Shown: in pieces, positions 16,074 to 24,682 of the stretch
Layout of the letters: each line of letters begins with the position of its first letter
Numbering within the stretch: position 1 is the stretch's first letter
From: Ignavibacteriota bacterium
GTDB taxonomy: Bacteria; Bacteroidota; Ignavibacteria; UBA10030; UBA6906
Length of the DNA stretch: 64,000 nt
NCBI GenBank assembly: GCA_016707525.1
Contig: JADJHP010000008.1
Span: 248,001 to 312,000 of the forward strand
Direction: 5' to 3'
Translations under genes and position numbers: made by a program
The notes under the pieces: model-generated
Databases searched by the model: none
Told to the model about the DNA's origin: nothing
What the model saw: the letters and a program-made list of their open reading frames with translations, nothing else

Positions 16074-19000
16074 TTAACCGCGCTTCATACGCGTGATGGC
16101 GATGGTGATGGATTCGCCATTGAGTTCCAGTGTCTCCGTATGCTCCCCTGACGGGGAGCCGGCCGTCCAGCTCTCTGCCAGTGTTTCGGTCACGATGTAC
16201 CGCTGCTGCGATGTCAGACGCTCGACAAGCGCGGCACCCGCCTGGTACACGATCGCGATACGGTCCGTGATCTCGAATCCTGCATCCTTCCGCATGTTCT
16301 GGATGCGGTTCACAAGCTCGCGCGCTGCCCCTTCGGCGACCAGCGCATCATCCAGCGTGGTGTCCAACGCCACCATCAACCCGCCATCCGTCTCCACCAA
16401 CCACCCCTGGATGTCCTCACGCATGATCTCGACATCCTCCACAGCGATGGTCCACGCCTGATCGCCGGACGTCACCGTGACGCTGCCGTTCTGCTCCATC
16501 GTGGCGATCTCGGCGCCGGTCATCTCCTTGATGCGCGCCGATACCTGCTGCACGGATTTGCCGAACTTCGGCCCGATGGCCTTGAAGTTCCCCTTCGCTT
16601 TTTTCCGCACGATGCCCGAAGCATCGTTCACGTACTCGATCTCCTTGACGTTGATCTCGTCCAGGATGATGTCCTGCATCGTGCGCACGTCGGCACGCCC
16701 CGCCTCATCCGCGATCGGCAGGATGATGCGCCGTAGCGGCTGACGCACCTTCAGGTTCGCTTTCATGCGCATCGCACGCACGAGTACCACGATCTTCTGT
16801 GCCCGCTCCATGCGCGCTTCCAGAGCAGGCTCGATCCGCAACGCATCCGCCACGGGCAGATACGACAGATGCACCGACGCGGCCGGGTCGAGCCCGGTGA
16901 CGGCGTTGAGGTTCCGGTAGATCTCGTCGGCAAGGAATGGCGCGAATGGCGCCATCAACTTCGCGACCGTATCGAGGCACTCGTACAGCGTCTGATACGC
17001 CGCCCGCTTGTCCGGCCCCATCTCGCTCTTCCAGAAACGGCGGCGGTTCCGGCGCACATACCAGTTCGAAAGCTGGTCGATCGTGAACTCGCTGATGCTC
17101 CGCGCGGCCTTGGTCACGTCGTACACGTCCATGTACCCCGTGTACCGCTGAATGAGCGACTGCAATTCCGACAGGATCCACCGATCGATCTCCTGCCGCT
17201 CGGCAACAGGCACCGCCGCAGCCTTCCAATCCACCTTATCGATGTTCGCGTACATCGCGAAGAACGCATACGTATTCACCAGCGTCCCGAAGAACTTCCT
17301 CTGGACCTCCAGCACGCCTTCCTCGTCGAACATCGTCGGCCGCCAGGGCGGACTGTTCGTGACGAGGTACCAGCGCGTGGCATCGGCGCCGTACTTCGCC
17401 ATGATGTCGAACGGGTTGACCGTGTTCCCCTTGGACTTGGACATCTTCTGTCCGTCCTTGTCGAGGATCAGGTCGTTCACGAGCAGGTTCTTGTACGCCG
17501 GCTTGCCGAACAGGAATGTGCCGATCGCGTGGAGCGAATAGAACCACCCGCGCGTCTGGTCCACGCCTTCGCAGATGAAATCGGCCGGATACTGCTCGCC
17601 GGAATCGATGAGTTCTTTGTTCTCGAACGGGTAGTGCCACTGGGCGAACGACATCGCGCCCGAATCGAACCACACGTCGATGAGTTCCGGCGTGCGCGTC
17701 ATGGTGCCGCCGCAGGAACAGGGGAACGTGACGGCATCCACGAACGGCTTGTGCAGGTCCAGCGGCTCGGCCAGCCCCGTACCCTCACGCAATTCCGCAA
17801 CGCTGCCAACGCATTTCTGCTTCTTGCAGGCGGGACAGACCCAGATGGGCAGCGGCGTACCCCAGAACCGGTCGCGCGACAGCGCCCAGTCCTTGTTCTC
17901 TTCGAGCCAGTTGCCGAAACGCCCCTCGCCCACTTCCGGCGGATACCAGTTGATCGTCTTGTTCAGCGCGATCATCCTGTCCGCATACTTCGTCGTGCTG
18001 ATGTACCAGGACTCACGCGCGTAATACAGCAGCGGGGTCTTGCAGCGCCAGCAGTGCGGGTAGCTGTGGGTGATGGTCTCTTTCTTGTAGAGGATCTTCC
18101 GCTCTTTCAACTCGCGGATGATGTCCGTGTCCGCATCGCGCACGAACTTGCCCGCGAACGGAGGTACATCGGGGCCGAACGCGCCGCTCCGGTTCACCGG
18201 ATGGATCGTCGGGAGGCCGTACTTCTTGCCGACCTGGTTGTCGTCCTCGCCATACGCCGGCGCCATATGCACGATACCGGTACCGTCGCCGGTCGTGACG
18301 AAGCCCGCCGTGACGACGTAGAATGCTTTCGCGGTGACCGGGTGAAAATCGTAGATGCGGTGATACTCTTTGCCGGCAAGCGCGCTGCCGGGGAACTTCT
18401 CGAGCACGGTGTACTCGCCTTCGAGCACGCCCAGCCGCGGTTCGGCAAGGATGAGCTTCTCGCCGTTCTGCTCGACCTTCACGTACGTCACATTCGCGGC
18501 AACGGCAAGGGCAACGTTCGAGATGAGCGTCCACGGTGTGGTCGTCCACACCAGGAAACTCGTGTCCGGCTCGTCCGTGAGGCGCATCCGGACGTACACG
18601 CTCTGGTCCTTCACATCCTGATAGCCGAGCGACACTTCATGTGAGGAGAGCGGCGTTTCGCAGCGCGGGCAATACGGCTGGATCTTGTGCCCCTTGTAGA
18701 TCATCCCCTCATCGAAGAAGCGCTTGAGCGCCCACCAGATGGATTCGATGTACTCGTTCTCGAAGGTGACGTAGGGGCGGGTGAGGTCCACCCAGTACCC
18801 CATCAGCTCCGTCATCCTCTCCCAGTCCGCTTTGTACTTCCATACGGATTCGCGGCATTTCTTGTTGAACTCCGCTACGCCGTAGCGGACGATGTCCTCT
18901 TTGTGCTTGAAGCCGAGTTCCTTCTCGACCTCGATCTCCACCGGCAGGCCGTGCGTATCCCATCCGGCCTTGCGGTGCACCTGCTTGCCGCGCATCGTCT

Positions 19001-19220
19001 GGTAGCGGCACGTGAGGTCCTTCAGCGTCCGGCTCATCACATGGTGGATGCCCGGTCGGCCGTTGGCCGTCGGCGGCCCCTCGTAGAACGTGAAGCCCGG
19101 TTTCCCTTCACGCGACGAGATGCTCTGCTCGAAGATCCTGTGCTCTTTCCAATACGCCAGGATCTCCTGTTCGACCGCAGGATAGGAGATACGTTCCGTG
19201 AGTTCTTTGAATGCGCGCAT
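16074..19220 (-). CDS. ileS: Isoleucyl-tRNA synthetase (type 2)
   Basis: It charges tRNA-Ile. The HIGH-equivalent motif is RPGIHHVMSRTLKD (residues 55-68), and KMSKS is intact (GQKMSKSKGN near residue 593). WDTHGLPVEIEVEKELGFKH and the CP1 editing region are present. The 1048-aa length, the GIHH form of the HIGH motif and a C-terminal domain lacking the zinc-finger end fit the type 2 (eukaryote-like) IleRS. That class is known to include naturally mupirocin-insensitive enzymes. The start at 19220 (MRAFKELTERI) is preferred over an upstream frame that overlaps the phosphorylase gene. Confidence 0.95.
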   Translation of the reverse strand: MRAFKELTERISYPAVEQEILAYWKEHRIFEQSISSREGKPGFTFYEGPPTANGRPGIHHVMSRTLKDLTCRYQTMRGKQVHRKAGWDTHGLPVEIEVEKELGFKHKEDIVRYGVAEFNKKCRESVWKYKADWERMTELMGYWVDLTRPYVTFENEYIESIWWALKRFFDEGMIYKGHKIQPYCPRCETPLSSHEVSLGYQDVKDQSVYVRMRLTDEPDTSFLVWTTTPWTLISNVALAVAANVTYVKVEQNGEKLILAEPRLGVLEGEYTVLEKFPGSALAGKEYHRIYDFHPVTAKAFYVVTAGFVTTGDGTGIVHMAPAYGEDDNQVGKKYGLPTIHPVNRSGAFGPDVPPFAGKFVRDADTDIIRELKERKILYKKETITHSYPHCWRCKTPLLYYARESWYISTTKYADRMIALNKTINWYPPEVGEGRFGNWLEENKDWALSRDRFWGTPLPIWVCPACKKQKCVGSVAELREGTGLAEPLDLHKPFVDAVTFPCSCGGTMTRTPELIDVWFDSGAMSFAQWHYPFENKELIDSGEQYPADFICEGVDQTRGWFYSLHAIGTFLFGKPAYKNLLVNDLILDKDGQKMSKSKGNTVNPFDIMAKYGADATRWYLVTNSPPWRPTMFDEEGVLEVQRKFFGTLVNTYAFFAMYANIDKVDWKAAAVPVAERQEIDRWILSELQSLIQRYTGYMDVYDVTKAARSISEFTIDQLSNWYVRRNRRRFWKSEMGPDKRAAYQTLYECLDTVAKLMAPFAPFLADEIYRNLNAVTGLDPAASVHLSYLPVADALRIEPALEARMERAQKIVVLVRAMRMKANLKVRQPLRRIILPIADEAGRADVRTMQDIILDEINVKEIEYVNDASGIVRKKAKGNFKAIGPKFGKSVQQVSARIKEMTGAEIATMEQNGSVTVTSGDQAWTIAVEDVEIMREDIQGWLVETDGGLMVALDTTLDDALVAEGAARELVNRIQNMRKDAGFEITDRIAIVYQAGAALVERLTSQQRYIVTETLAESWTAGSPSGEHTETLELNGESITIAITRMKRG

Positions 19221-19240
19221 AGTGTTCCTGACAACCCTTC

Positions 19241-20062
19241 TCAGAGGCGTGCGACGACGCCCTTCATGATGGCGGTGAGTTTCGGTTCCGTTGCTCCCGC
19301 CACAGCAATGATCTCTTCCACATTCGCCGGTACGAGTGCATCGGGAAAGCATTCGTCCGTGATGATCGACATTCCCATCACTTCCATGCCCATGTGCACG
19401 GCCACGATATTCTCCGGGACGGTGGACATCCCGACGGCATCAGCGCCGATCAGGCGGAGGAACCGGTACTCCGCGCGGGTCTCGAGGTTCGGGCCCGGCA
19501 CCGCAACGAACACACCGCGTTCGAGGCGGATCTTGCTCTCGAGGGCCACATCCTCCGCGATCGCCTGCAGGCGTTTGCTGTACGGTTCCGACATATCGGG
19601 GAACCGCGGCCCGAGCTCCGGATCGTTCGCGCCGATCAGCGGGTTGTCACCGAGCAGATTGATGTGATCCGTGATCAGCATGACGCTTCCCCTGTGGAAG
19701 CCGGGGTTCATCCCGCCCGCGGCGTTGGAGATGAGCAGCGTCTTCACGCCGAGAAACTTCATCACGCGCACAGGGAACGTCACCTGCCGCATGGTGTAGC
19801 CTTCGTAATAATGGAAGCGCCCCTGCATCGCGACGACGCTCTTGCCCGCGAGCGTGCCGAAGATGAGTTTGCCCTTGTGCGATTCCACCGTCGACACCGG
19901 GAAGTGCGGGATCTCACTGTAATCGATCACCGTCTCCACCACGATGTCCTTCACCAGCCCGCCAAGGCCGGTGCCGAGGATGATGCCGACGCCGGGCGTT
20001 GCCGCGGTCTTCGTCCGCAGGAACGCGAGCGCGTCGTTAATGTGTTTCCGTTGGTCCGTCAT
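19241..20062 (-). CDS. Purine nucleoside phosphorylase (class I trimeric type)
   Basis: It cleaves purine (deoxy)ribonucleosides with phosphate to the base and (deoxy)ribose-1-phosphate. Visible motifs are [12 protein letters not shown] at the phosphate site, [38 protein letters not shown] and [11 protein letters not shown]. The 273-aa length is standard for PunA/PNP-type enzymes. The start overlaps the 3' end of the DivIVA-domain gene by 26 bases, and ileS follows after 20 bases. Confidence 0.93.
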   Translation of the reverse strand: MTDQRKHINDALAFLRTKTAATPGVGIILGTGLGGLVKDIVVETVIDYSEIPHFPVSTVESHKGKLIFGTLAGKSVVAMQGRFHYYEGYTMRQVTFPVRVMKFLGVKTLLISNAAGGMNPGFHRGSVMLITDHINLLGDNPLIGANDPELGPRFPDMSEPYSKRLQAIAEDVALESKIRLERGVFVAVPGPNLETRAEYRFLRLIGADAVGMSTVPENIVAVHMGMEVMGMSIITDECFPDALVPANVEEIIAVAGATEPKLTAIMKGVVARL

Positions 20063-20594
20063 AGTTCAATGCCCGTGCCACAGAGTCCAGGTCGATCGCG
20101 GCCTTGCCGGTCCCCGCCGTGGAAGGCTCGACGAGTCCGCGTGCCGTACCGAGTTCAAGCGTTTTGAGCAGATCCAGCTCCGCGCTCAGGATCACGCGCA
20201 GCTGCTGGATCAGCGATGCCTTCCGCATTCCCAACTCATCGATCTCGCGCTTCAGCGCCGAAAGGTCCGACTGCGCCTGGGTCAGGGTCGAGGTCGCCCT
20301 CACCTCGGCTTCGCGGACGATGAGTTCCGCTTCCTTGCGCGCCGCCTCGTACGTCTTGCCCGTGGTCTCCTGCGCCTGCAGGAGGGTCTGCTGGAGCGTC
20401 TTCTCGATCTGGCGGTAATCCTTGAGCTGCACCTCCAGCTCGATCGCCCGGTCGCGCATGTCCTTCTGCGACTTCAGGACCTCTTCGAACTCCGCCGCGA
20501 CCATTTCCAGGAAGGTATCGATCTCCACGGGATCGTACCCGCGCATCGTGCGCTTGAACTCTTGTTTGCGAATATCGAGTGGTGTCAGTTTCAT
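20037..20594 (-). CDS. DivIVA-domain protein
   Basis: The N-terminal [20 protein letters not shown] then [13 protein letters not shown] is the DivIVA/GpsB membrane-curvature-binding domain. About 100 residues of coiled coil follow ([38 protein letters not shown]). It probably acts at the pole or division site. It sits between yggS and a phosphorylase gene, echoing the yggS-divIVA-ileS-lspA order seen in many bacteria. The second Met (20594) is chosen because GGAGGG lies seven bases before it; a Met two codons earlier would be too close to that site. Confidence 0.85.
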   Translation of the reverse strand: MKLTPLDIRKQEFKRTMRGYDPVEIDTFLEMVAAEFEEVLKSQKDMRDRAIELEVQLKDYRQIEKTLQQTLLQAQETTGKTYEAARKEAELIVREAEVRATSTLTQAQSDLSALKREIDELGMRKASLIQQLRVILSAELDLLKTLELGTARGLVEPSTAGTGKAAIDLDSVARALNYDGPTETH

Positions 20595-20623
20595 GATCAT
20601 GCCCTCCGGTCGTCCGGCCGTAC

Positions 20624-21319
20624 CTACTGCTTTTTCGGTCGGGTCCCGAACAACGCCGTCCCGATCCGTATGAATGTCGCCCCTTCTTCCACCGCCACTT
20701 CGTAGTCGCCGGTCATCCCCATCGACAGATGGACCGGGTGCAGGTTCGCCTGCGAGATCCCGCCGAGCTCATCGCGGAGTCCCCGGAGCTGCCGGAACAT
20801 CGGCCGTGATCCTTCCGGGTCGGGAAGGAATGGGCCGATCGTCATCAACCCGCTGATCCGTATCGCCTGCAGGTCGGCCAGCGACCGCACGAACGGGAGC
20901 ACGTCCTCCGGTTTCACACCGAACTTCGATGGCTCCGCCGTCGTATTCACCTCGACAAGAACGTCGATGACCCGCCCATGTTGCTTCGCCCGTCGATCCA
21001 ACTCCTCCGCGAGCGAGCGGTTGTCCAGGGCCTGCACCATCGTCACCCATGGCGCGAGGTACTTCACCTTATTTGACTGAAGATGTCCGATGAAGTGCCA
21101 TCGGATGGCCTCACCGGACAGCTCGTCGTGTTTGGGGAGGAGTTCCTGGACATAATTCTCCCCGACGTCCGCGACCCCGGCGCGGACCGCCTCCCGTATC
21201 TGTGCTGCCGGAAAGGTCTTGGTCACCGCTATCAGCGTTACATCCTCCGGACGGCGGGCTACCCTCCGGCAGGCAGCGGCGATCCCGGCCCGAACCCTGT
21301 CAATATTGGCTGAAATCAT
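20624..21319 (-). CDS. YggS-family pyridoxal phosphate homeostasis protein
   Basis: This PLP-binding protein keeps PLP balance and lacks known catalysis. The PLP lysine is in TLIAVTKTFPAAQI. Family motifs are VGENYVQELLPKH, WHFIGHLQSNKVKYL, VEVNTTAEPSKFGV and LSMGMTGDYEVAVEEG. The length of 231 aa is standard. The frame is open far upstream (to 22423), but that part is antisense to the TPR gene. The ATG at 21319 gives the normal N-terminus. It is the first gene of the divIVA-PNP-ileS group. Confidence 0.93.
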   Translation of the reverse strand: MISANIDRVRAGIAAACRRVARRPEDVTLIAVTKTFPAAQIREAVRAGVADVGENYVQELLPKHDELSGEAIRWHFIGHLQSNKVKYLAPWVTMVQALDNRSLAEELDRRAKQHGRVIDVLVEVNTTAEPSKFGVKPEDVLPFVRSLADLQAIRISGLMTIGPFLPDPEGSRPMFRQLRGLRDELGGISQANLHPVHLSMGMTGDYEVAVEEGATFIRIGTALFGTRPKKQ

Positions 21320-21370
21320 GTAAAAACGTAAGGTGTAAATATACGTCCTACCCTCCTCAAAATCAAACCC

Positions 21371-21398
21371 TTGACTTCCCCCCCTTTTTGATTTATCA
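21371..21398 (+). promoter_or_regulatory. Sigma-70-like promoter for the TPR gene
   Basis: TTGACT (21371-21376) is followed after 16 bases by TTATCA (21393-21398). This is a good -35/-10 pair in an AT-rich spot of a GC-rich genome. A start near 21405 leaves a short leader before the ATG at 21425 and would exclude the earlier ATG at 21398 as a translation start. Confidence 0.4.
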
Positions 21399-21424
21399 TG
21401 GGTTGGAGTCTTTCCGGAGCGGGA

Positions 21425-22846
21425 ATGAGCAAACTGGATTTCAACGGTTTTGAAGATGACGATAGCGAAGAGGGGAAGAAGGACCGCTTCGAAGATGAGC
21501 TGAAGAAGTACAAAGACCTGTACGGGGACGGTACCTCGGAGATCACGAGCATCGAGGCCCTGGAAGAACTGGTCAACTACTTCTTCGATCACGAGCGGTT
21601 CGAGGAAGCGCTCAAGATGGTGGAGCGCCTTCTCACATTCGTCCCCTATAGCGCCGACGCATGGCAGCGCAAAGGGCTCATCCTGAGCAATTTGTACCGC
21701 TTTGAGGAGGCGCTGGCCGCGTTCACGACGGCCCTCGGGCTCAACCCCGTGGATCCGGATATCCTTGTCAACCGCGGGATCACCCTTGACGACCTCGGAC
21801 GCCTTGAAGAGGCGCTGGCCACTTTTGAACAGGCCCTGTCGATCGAGCCCACCCATGAGGACGGACTTTTCAACAAGGCCGTGACCCTTGAGAAGATGGA
21901 GAAGTACGAAGAGTCGGCGCAGATCTTCCGCTTCATCCTCGAGGGGAACCCGGACCACCGCGAAGCCTGGTACGAACTCGGTTACTGCTACGACTACCTC
22001 GACCAGCTCGAGGATTCGCTCCGGTGCTACGACGAGCATCTGGACCGCGATCCGTACAACCACAACGCATGGTATAATAGAGGCATCGTCCTCAGCCGGC
22101 TCGGACAGTACCACCGGGCCCTGGAAAGTTACGACCTCTCGCTTGCCGTCAACGAGAACTTCCCCGCGGCCTGGTATAACAAGGGGAACGCGTACGCCAA
22201 CCTCGGCCGCCTTCACGACGCCGTGGAATGCTACAGGGAAACCATCCGGCTGGAGCCGAAGGACCTTCCCGCCTGGCACAACCTCGGGAACGCGTACGAG
22301 GAACTGAGCGAGTTCAAGGAAGCCATCCTGTGCTTCACCCAATCGGTGAAGCTTGACCCGAACCATTACGAGTCGTACTTCGGCCGCGGCAGCTGCTACG
22401 ACGCCCTCGAGGATAACCGCCACGCACTGGCGGATTACAACAAGGCGATCGAGCTTGCCGGCGAATACCCCGAGCTCTGGTATGCGAAGGCTGACCTCCT
22501 CTATAATATGGGAAAGGTCCGCGAGTCACTCCTCAGCTACCGGATGGTGACGCGTCTCGAACCCGGGAATGCCGAGGCATGGCTGGACTATGGCGAGACC
22601 CTCTTCGAGCTCGGCTATTTCCGCCAGGCGCTCAAGGCATTCGACCGATCGGTGGATGCCAATCCGCACTCCGCCGACTCCTACTACCTCCGGGCGAAGG
22701 TGCTTCTGGTCCTCAACCGGAACTATGAGGCGGTGGAATCTCTGAAGAGTTCTTTCTATCTTGACCCGCAGAAGCGGAAGGAATTCGAGCGCGAGTATCC
22801 CGGTGTGAAGTCGATCAAAGAGTTCAAGAACCTGCTGCGCAAGTAG
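21425..22846 (+). CDS. Large TPR-repeat protein
   Basis: The 473-aa cytoplasmic protein consists of about eleven canonical 34-residue TPRs (AWQRKGLILSNLYRFEEALA, AWYNKGNAYANLGRLHDAVE, AWHNLGNAYEELSEFKEAIL). An acidic N-terminus (FEDDDSEEGKKDRFEDELKK) precedes them. It is probably a protein-protein scaffold. No signal peptide is present. The start at 21425 has GGAG upstream and agrees with the promoter. It is divergent from yggS and is followed by a hairpin and larE. The partner is unknown. Confidence 0.85.
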   Translation: MSKLDFNGFEDDDSEEGKKDRFEDELKKYKDLYGDGTSEITSIEALEELVNYFFDHERFEEALKMVERLLTFVPYSADAWQRKGLILSNLYRFEEALAAFTTALGLNPVDPDILVNRGITLDDLGRLEEALATFEQALSIEPTHEDGLFNKAVTLEKMEKYEESAQIFRFILEGNPDHREAWYELGYCYDYLDQLEDSLRCYDEHLDRDPYNHNAWYNRGIVLSRLGQYHRALESYDLSLAVNENFPAAWYNKGNAYANLGRLHDAVECYRETIRLEPKDLPAWHNLGNAYEELSEFKEAILCFTQSVKLDPNHYESYFGRGSCYDALEDNRHALADYNKAIELAGEYPELWYAKADLLYNMGKVRESLLSYRMVTRLEPGNAEAWLDYGETLFELGYFRQALKAFDRSVDANPHSADSYYLRAKVLLVLNRNYEAVESLKSSFYLDPQKRKEFEREYPGVKSIKEFKNLLRK

Positions 22847-22866
22847 GGGCAGGAAGGATGTCAGCC

Positions 22867-22904
22867 GAACGGCCTTGCTCCGCACCCGCGGGGTGAGGCC
22901 GTTC
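22867..22904 (+). terminator. GC-rich two-level hairpin after the TPR gene
   Basis: GAACGGCCT (22867-22875) pairs with AGGCCGTTC (22896-22904), and inside it CACCC pairs with GGGTG. It lies 20 bases after the TPR stop and ahead of larE. No T-run follows, so it could be a terminator or an attenuating structure. Confidence 0.35.
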
Positions 22905-22926
22905 CATATCATACAATGAGGCGGAG

Positions 22927-23751
22927 ATGCTGTCAGCAGAGACGACGGTCAAATATGAGAAGCTGAAGACGATCCTGCGCGAGATGGGAAGCGTGGTGAT
23001 CGGATACTCGGGCGGTGTGGACAGCACACTGCTCCTCCGGGTGGCAGCCGACACGATCGGGGCGAAGGCCCTCGCGGTGATCGGGCGGTCCGAGACCTAC
23101 CCGACGAAGGAGTTCGAGGAGGCGGTGGCCCTCGCCGAGGAGATGCATGCGCGGTACATGGTGATCAGGACCGAAGAGACGGACGAGATCAAGTTCCGCG
23201 AGAACCCGCCGGACCGCTGCTACTACTGCAAGACGGAATTGTTCGGCAAGCTGGGCGGCATCGCGGAACAGGAGAACATCCCGTGGATCGCCGATGGCAC
23301 GATCACCGATGACCTCGGCGATTTCCGGCCGGGCATGAAGGCGAAGGACGAGAAGAACGTCCGTTCCCCGCTCCTCGAGGCCGGATTGAACAAAGCCGAG
23401 GTCCGCGAGATCTCGCACGAGCTCGGGCTCTCCACCTGGGACAAGCAGTCGTTCGCCTGCCTGTCGTCGCGCTTCCCGTACGGCACCGGCATCACGAAGG
23501 AGAACCTCACCCGTGTGGATGCGGCCGAGACGTTCCTGCGTGAGAACGGCTTCCGTTCGTTCCGTGTGCGGTTCCATGATGCGAGCACGGCGCGCATCGA
23601 GGTCGGACCGCTCGAACTGCCGCGCCTCGTTGCCGAGCCGCTGCGGTCGGCATTGGTGAATCACCTGAAAGCATTGGGATTCATCTATGTAACATTGGAT
23701 CTGCAGGGGTATCGCACCGGCGCAATGAATGAAGTGTTAGGGCTCAAGTAA
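22927..23751 (+). CDS. larE: ATP-dependent sacrificial sulfur transferase LarE
   Basis: In the lactate racemase nickel-pincer pathway LarE adenylates the pyridinium carboxylate and donates sulfur. The PP-loop is GYSGGVDST (26-34), and PPDRCYYCKTELF and FACLSSRFPYGT are family motifs. The second contains Cys178, matching the sacrificial Cys of Lactobacillus LarE. The length of 274 aa is normal. No larB, larC or larA lies nearby, so its partner genes are elsewhere or it serves another sulfur transfer. Confidence 0.88.
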   Translation: MLSAETTVKYEKLKTILREMGSVVIGYSGGVDSTLLLRVAADTIGAKALAVIGRSETYPTKEFEEAVALAEEMHARYMVIRTEETDEIKFRENPPDRCYYCKTELFGKLGGIAEQENIPWIADGTITDDLGDFRPGMKAKDEKNVRSPLLEAGLNKAEVREISHELGLSTWDKQSFACLSSRFPYGTGITKENLTRVDAAETFLRENGFRSFRVRFHDASTARIEVGPLELPRLVAEPLRSALVNHLKALGFIYVTLDLQGYRTGAMNEVLGLK

Positions 23752-23789
23752 ATTCAGATGTCTGATATCTGAATTCAGATATCTGATAT
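23751..23789. repeat. AT-rich tandem/palindromic element after larE
   Basis: An 18-base unit AATTCAGATGTCTGATAT (23751-23768) is repeated with one change at 23772-23789. The centre GATATCTGAATTCAGATATC (23764-23783) is a perfect 20-base palindrome. It lies between larE and pyrF in otherwise GC-rich DNA. It may be a hairpin terminator or a dispersed repeat. Confidence 0.5.
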
Positions 23790-23860
23790 GAGTTCTGAAT
23801 TCCGAACTCGCAATTTTGAATTTCCGCGTGTATACTCATCAGTCCCCCGGGAACACGACC

Positions 23861-24682
23861 ATGAACTTCACAGACCGTCTTCGCCTCAGCCAGGAGAACC
23901 ATAACTCACTGGTGTGTGTCGGACTCGATCCCGATCCCTTGAAACTCCCCCGCCATCTCCAGGGAAAGGACGAGGGCATGCTGCGGTTCAGCCACGGCAT
24001 CATCGAGGCAACGAAAGAAGTGGCCTGCGCCTACAAGCTGAATCTTGCTTTCTTCGAGGCGATGGGCGACTCCGGGCCCCAGATGCTCCGGAAGACGCTC
24101 GCACTGATACCGAAGGATACCATCACGATCGCCGACGGCAAGCGCGGCGATATCGGCAATTCTTCGGCAATGTATGCTCGATCGATCATGACCGATCTCT
24201 GCTTCGATTCCGCCACGGTGCATCCGTACATGGGATTCGATTCGGTGGAGCCGTTCGCGAAGGATCCTTCCCGGGGGGTCTTCGTTCTTGCGCTCACGTC
24301 GAACCCGGGCGCAAAGGACCTGCAGTACCTGAAGATCGCCGGCACACCGCTCTATGAACACGTGGTCCGCAAGGTGAAGAAGTGGAACACCGCGGGCAAC
24401 TTCGGACTTGTGGTAGGCGCCACGCGTCCGGCACAGTTGAAGCAGATCCGTGCACTCGCACCGAAGATGCCGTTGCTCATCCCCGGCATCGGCGCACAGG
24501 GGGGCGATGTTCGTAAGGCGGTGCAGTATGGCTGCGATGCCACGGGTGCCCTGGCGCTGCTCAATGCCTCACGCAGCATCCTGTTCGCTTCCGCGGGCGA
24601 GGACTTCGCCGATGCGGCACGGACCGCGGCGCACGCACTCCGCGATGAGATCAACCGTTACCGCGAACAGTACTTCGGGTAG
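23861..24682 (+). CDS. pyrF: Orotidine 5'-phosphate decarboxylase
   Basis: It decarboxylates OMP to UMP, the last step of de novo pyrimidine synthesis. VCVGLDPDPLKLP opens the barrel. IADGKRGDIGNSSAMYA carries the catalytic Lys/Asp set, and VVGATRP and LIPGIGAQGG form the phosphate site. The 273-aa length places it in the longer group-2 enzyme class. The start at 23861 (MNFTDRL) is used; the frame is open 15 codons upstream into the AT-rich repeat. The DUF2851 gene begins directly after the stop codon. Confidence 0.94.
   Translation: MNFTDRLRLSQENHNSLVCVGLDPDPLKLPRHLQGKDEGMLRFSHGIIEATKEVACAYKLNLAFFEAMGDSGPQMLRKTLALIPKDTITIADGKRGDIGNSSAMYARSIMTDLCFDSATVHPYMGFDSVEPFAKDPSRGVFVLALTSNPGAKDLQYLKIAGTPLYEHVVRKVKKWNTAGNFGLVVGATRPAQLKQIRALAPKMPLLIPGIGAQGGDVRKAVQYGCDATGALALLNASRSILFASAGEDFADAARTAAHALRDEINRYREQYFG

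Noticed and set aside
21320..22423. Long N-terminal extension of YggS
   Set aside because: It is antisense to the TPR gene; the normal YggS N-terminus starts at 21319.
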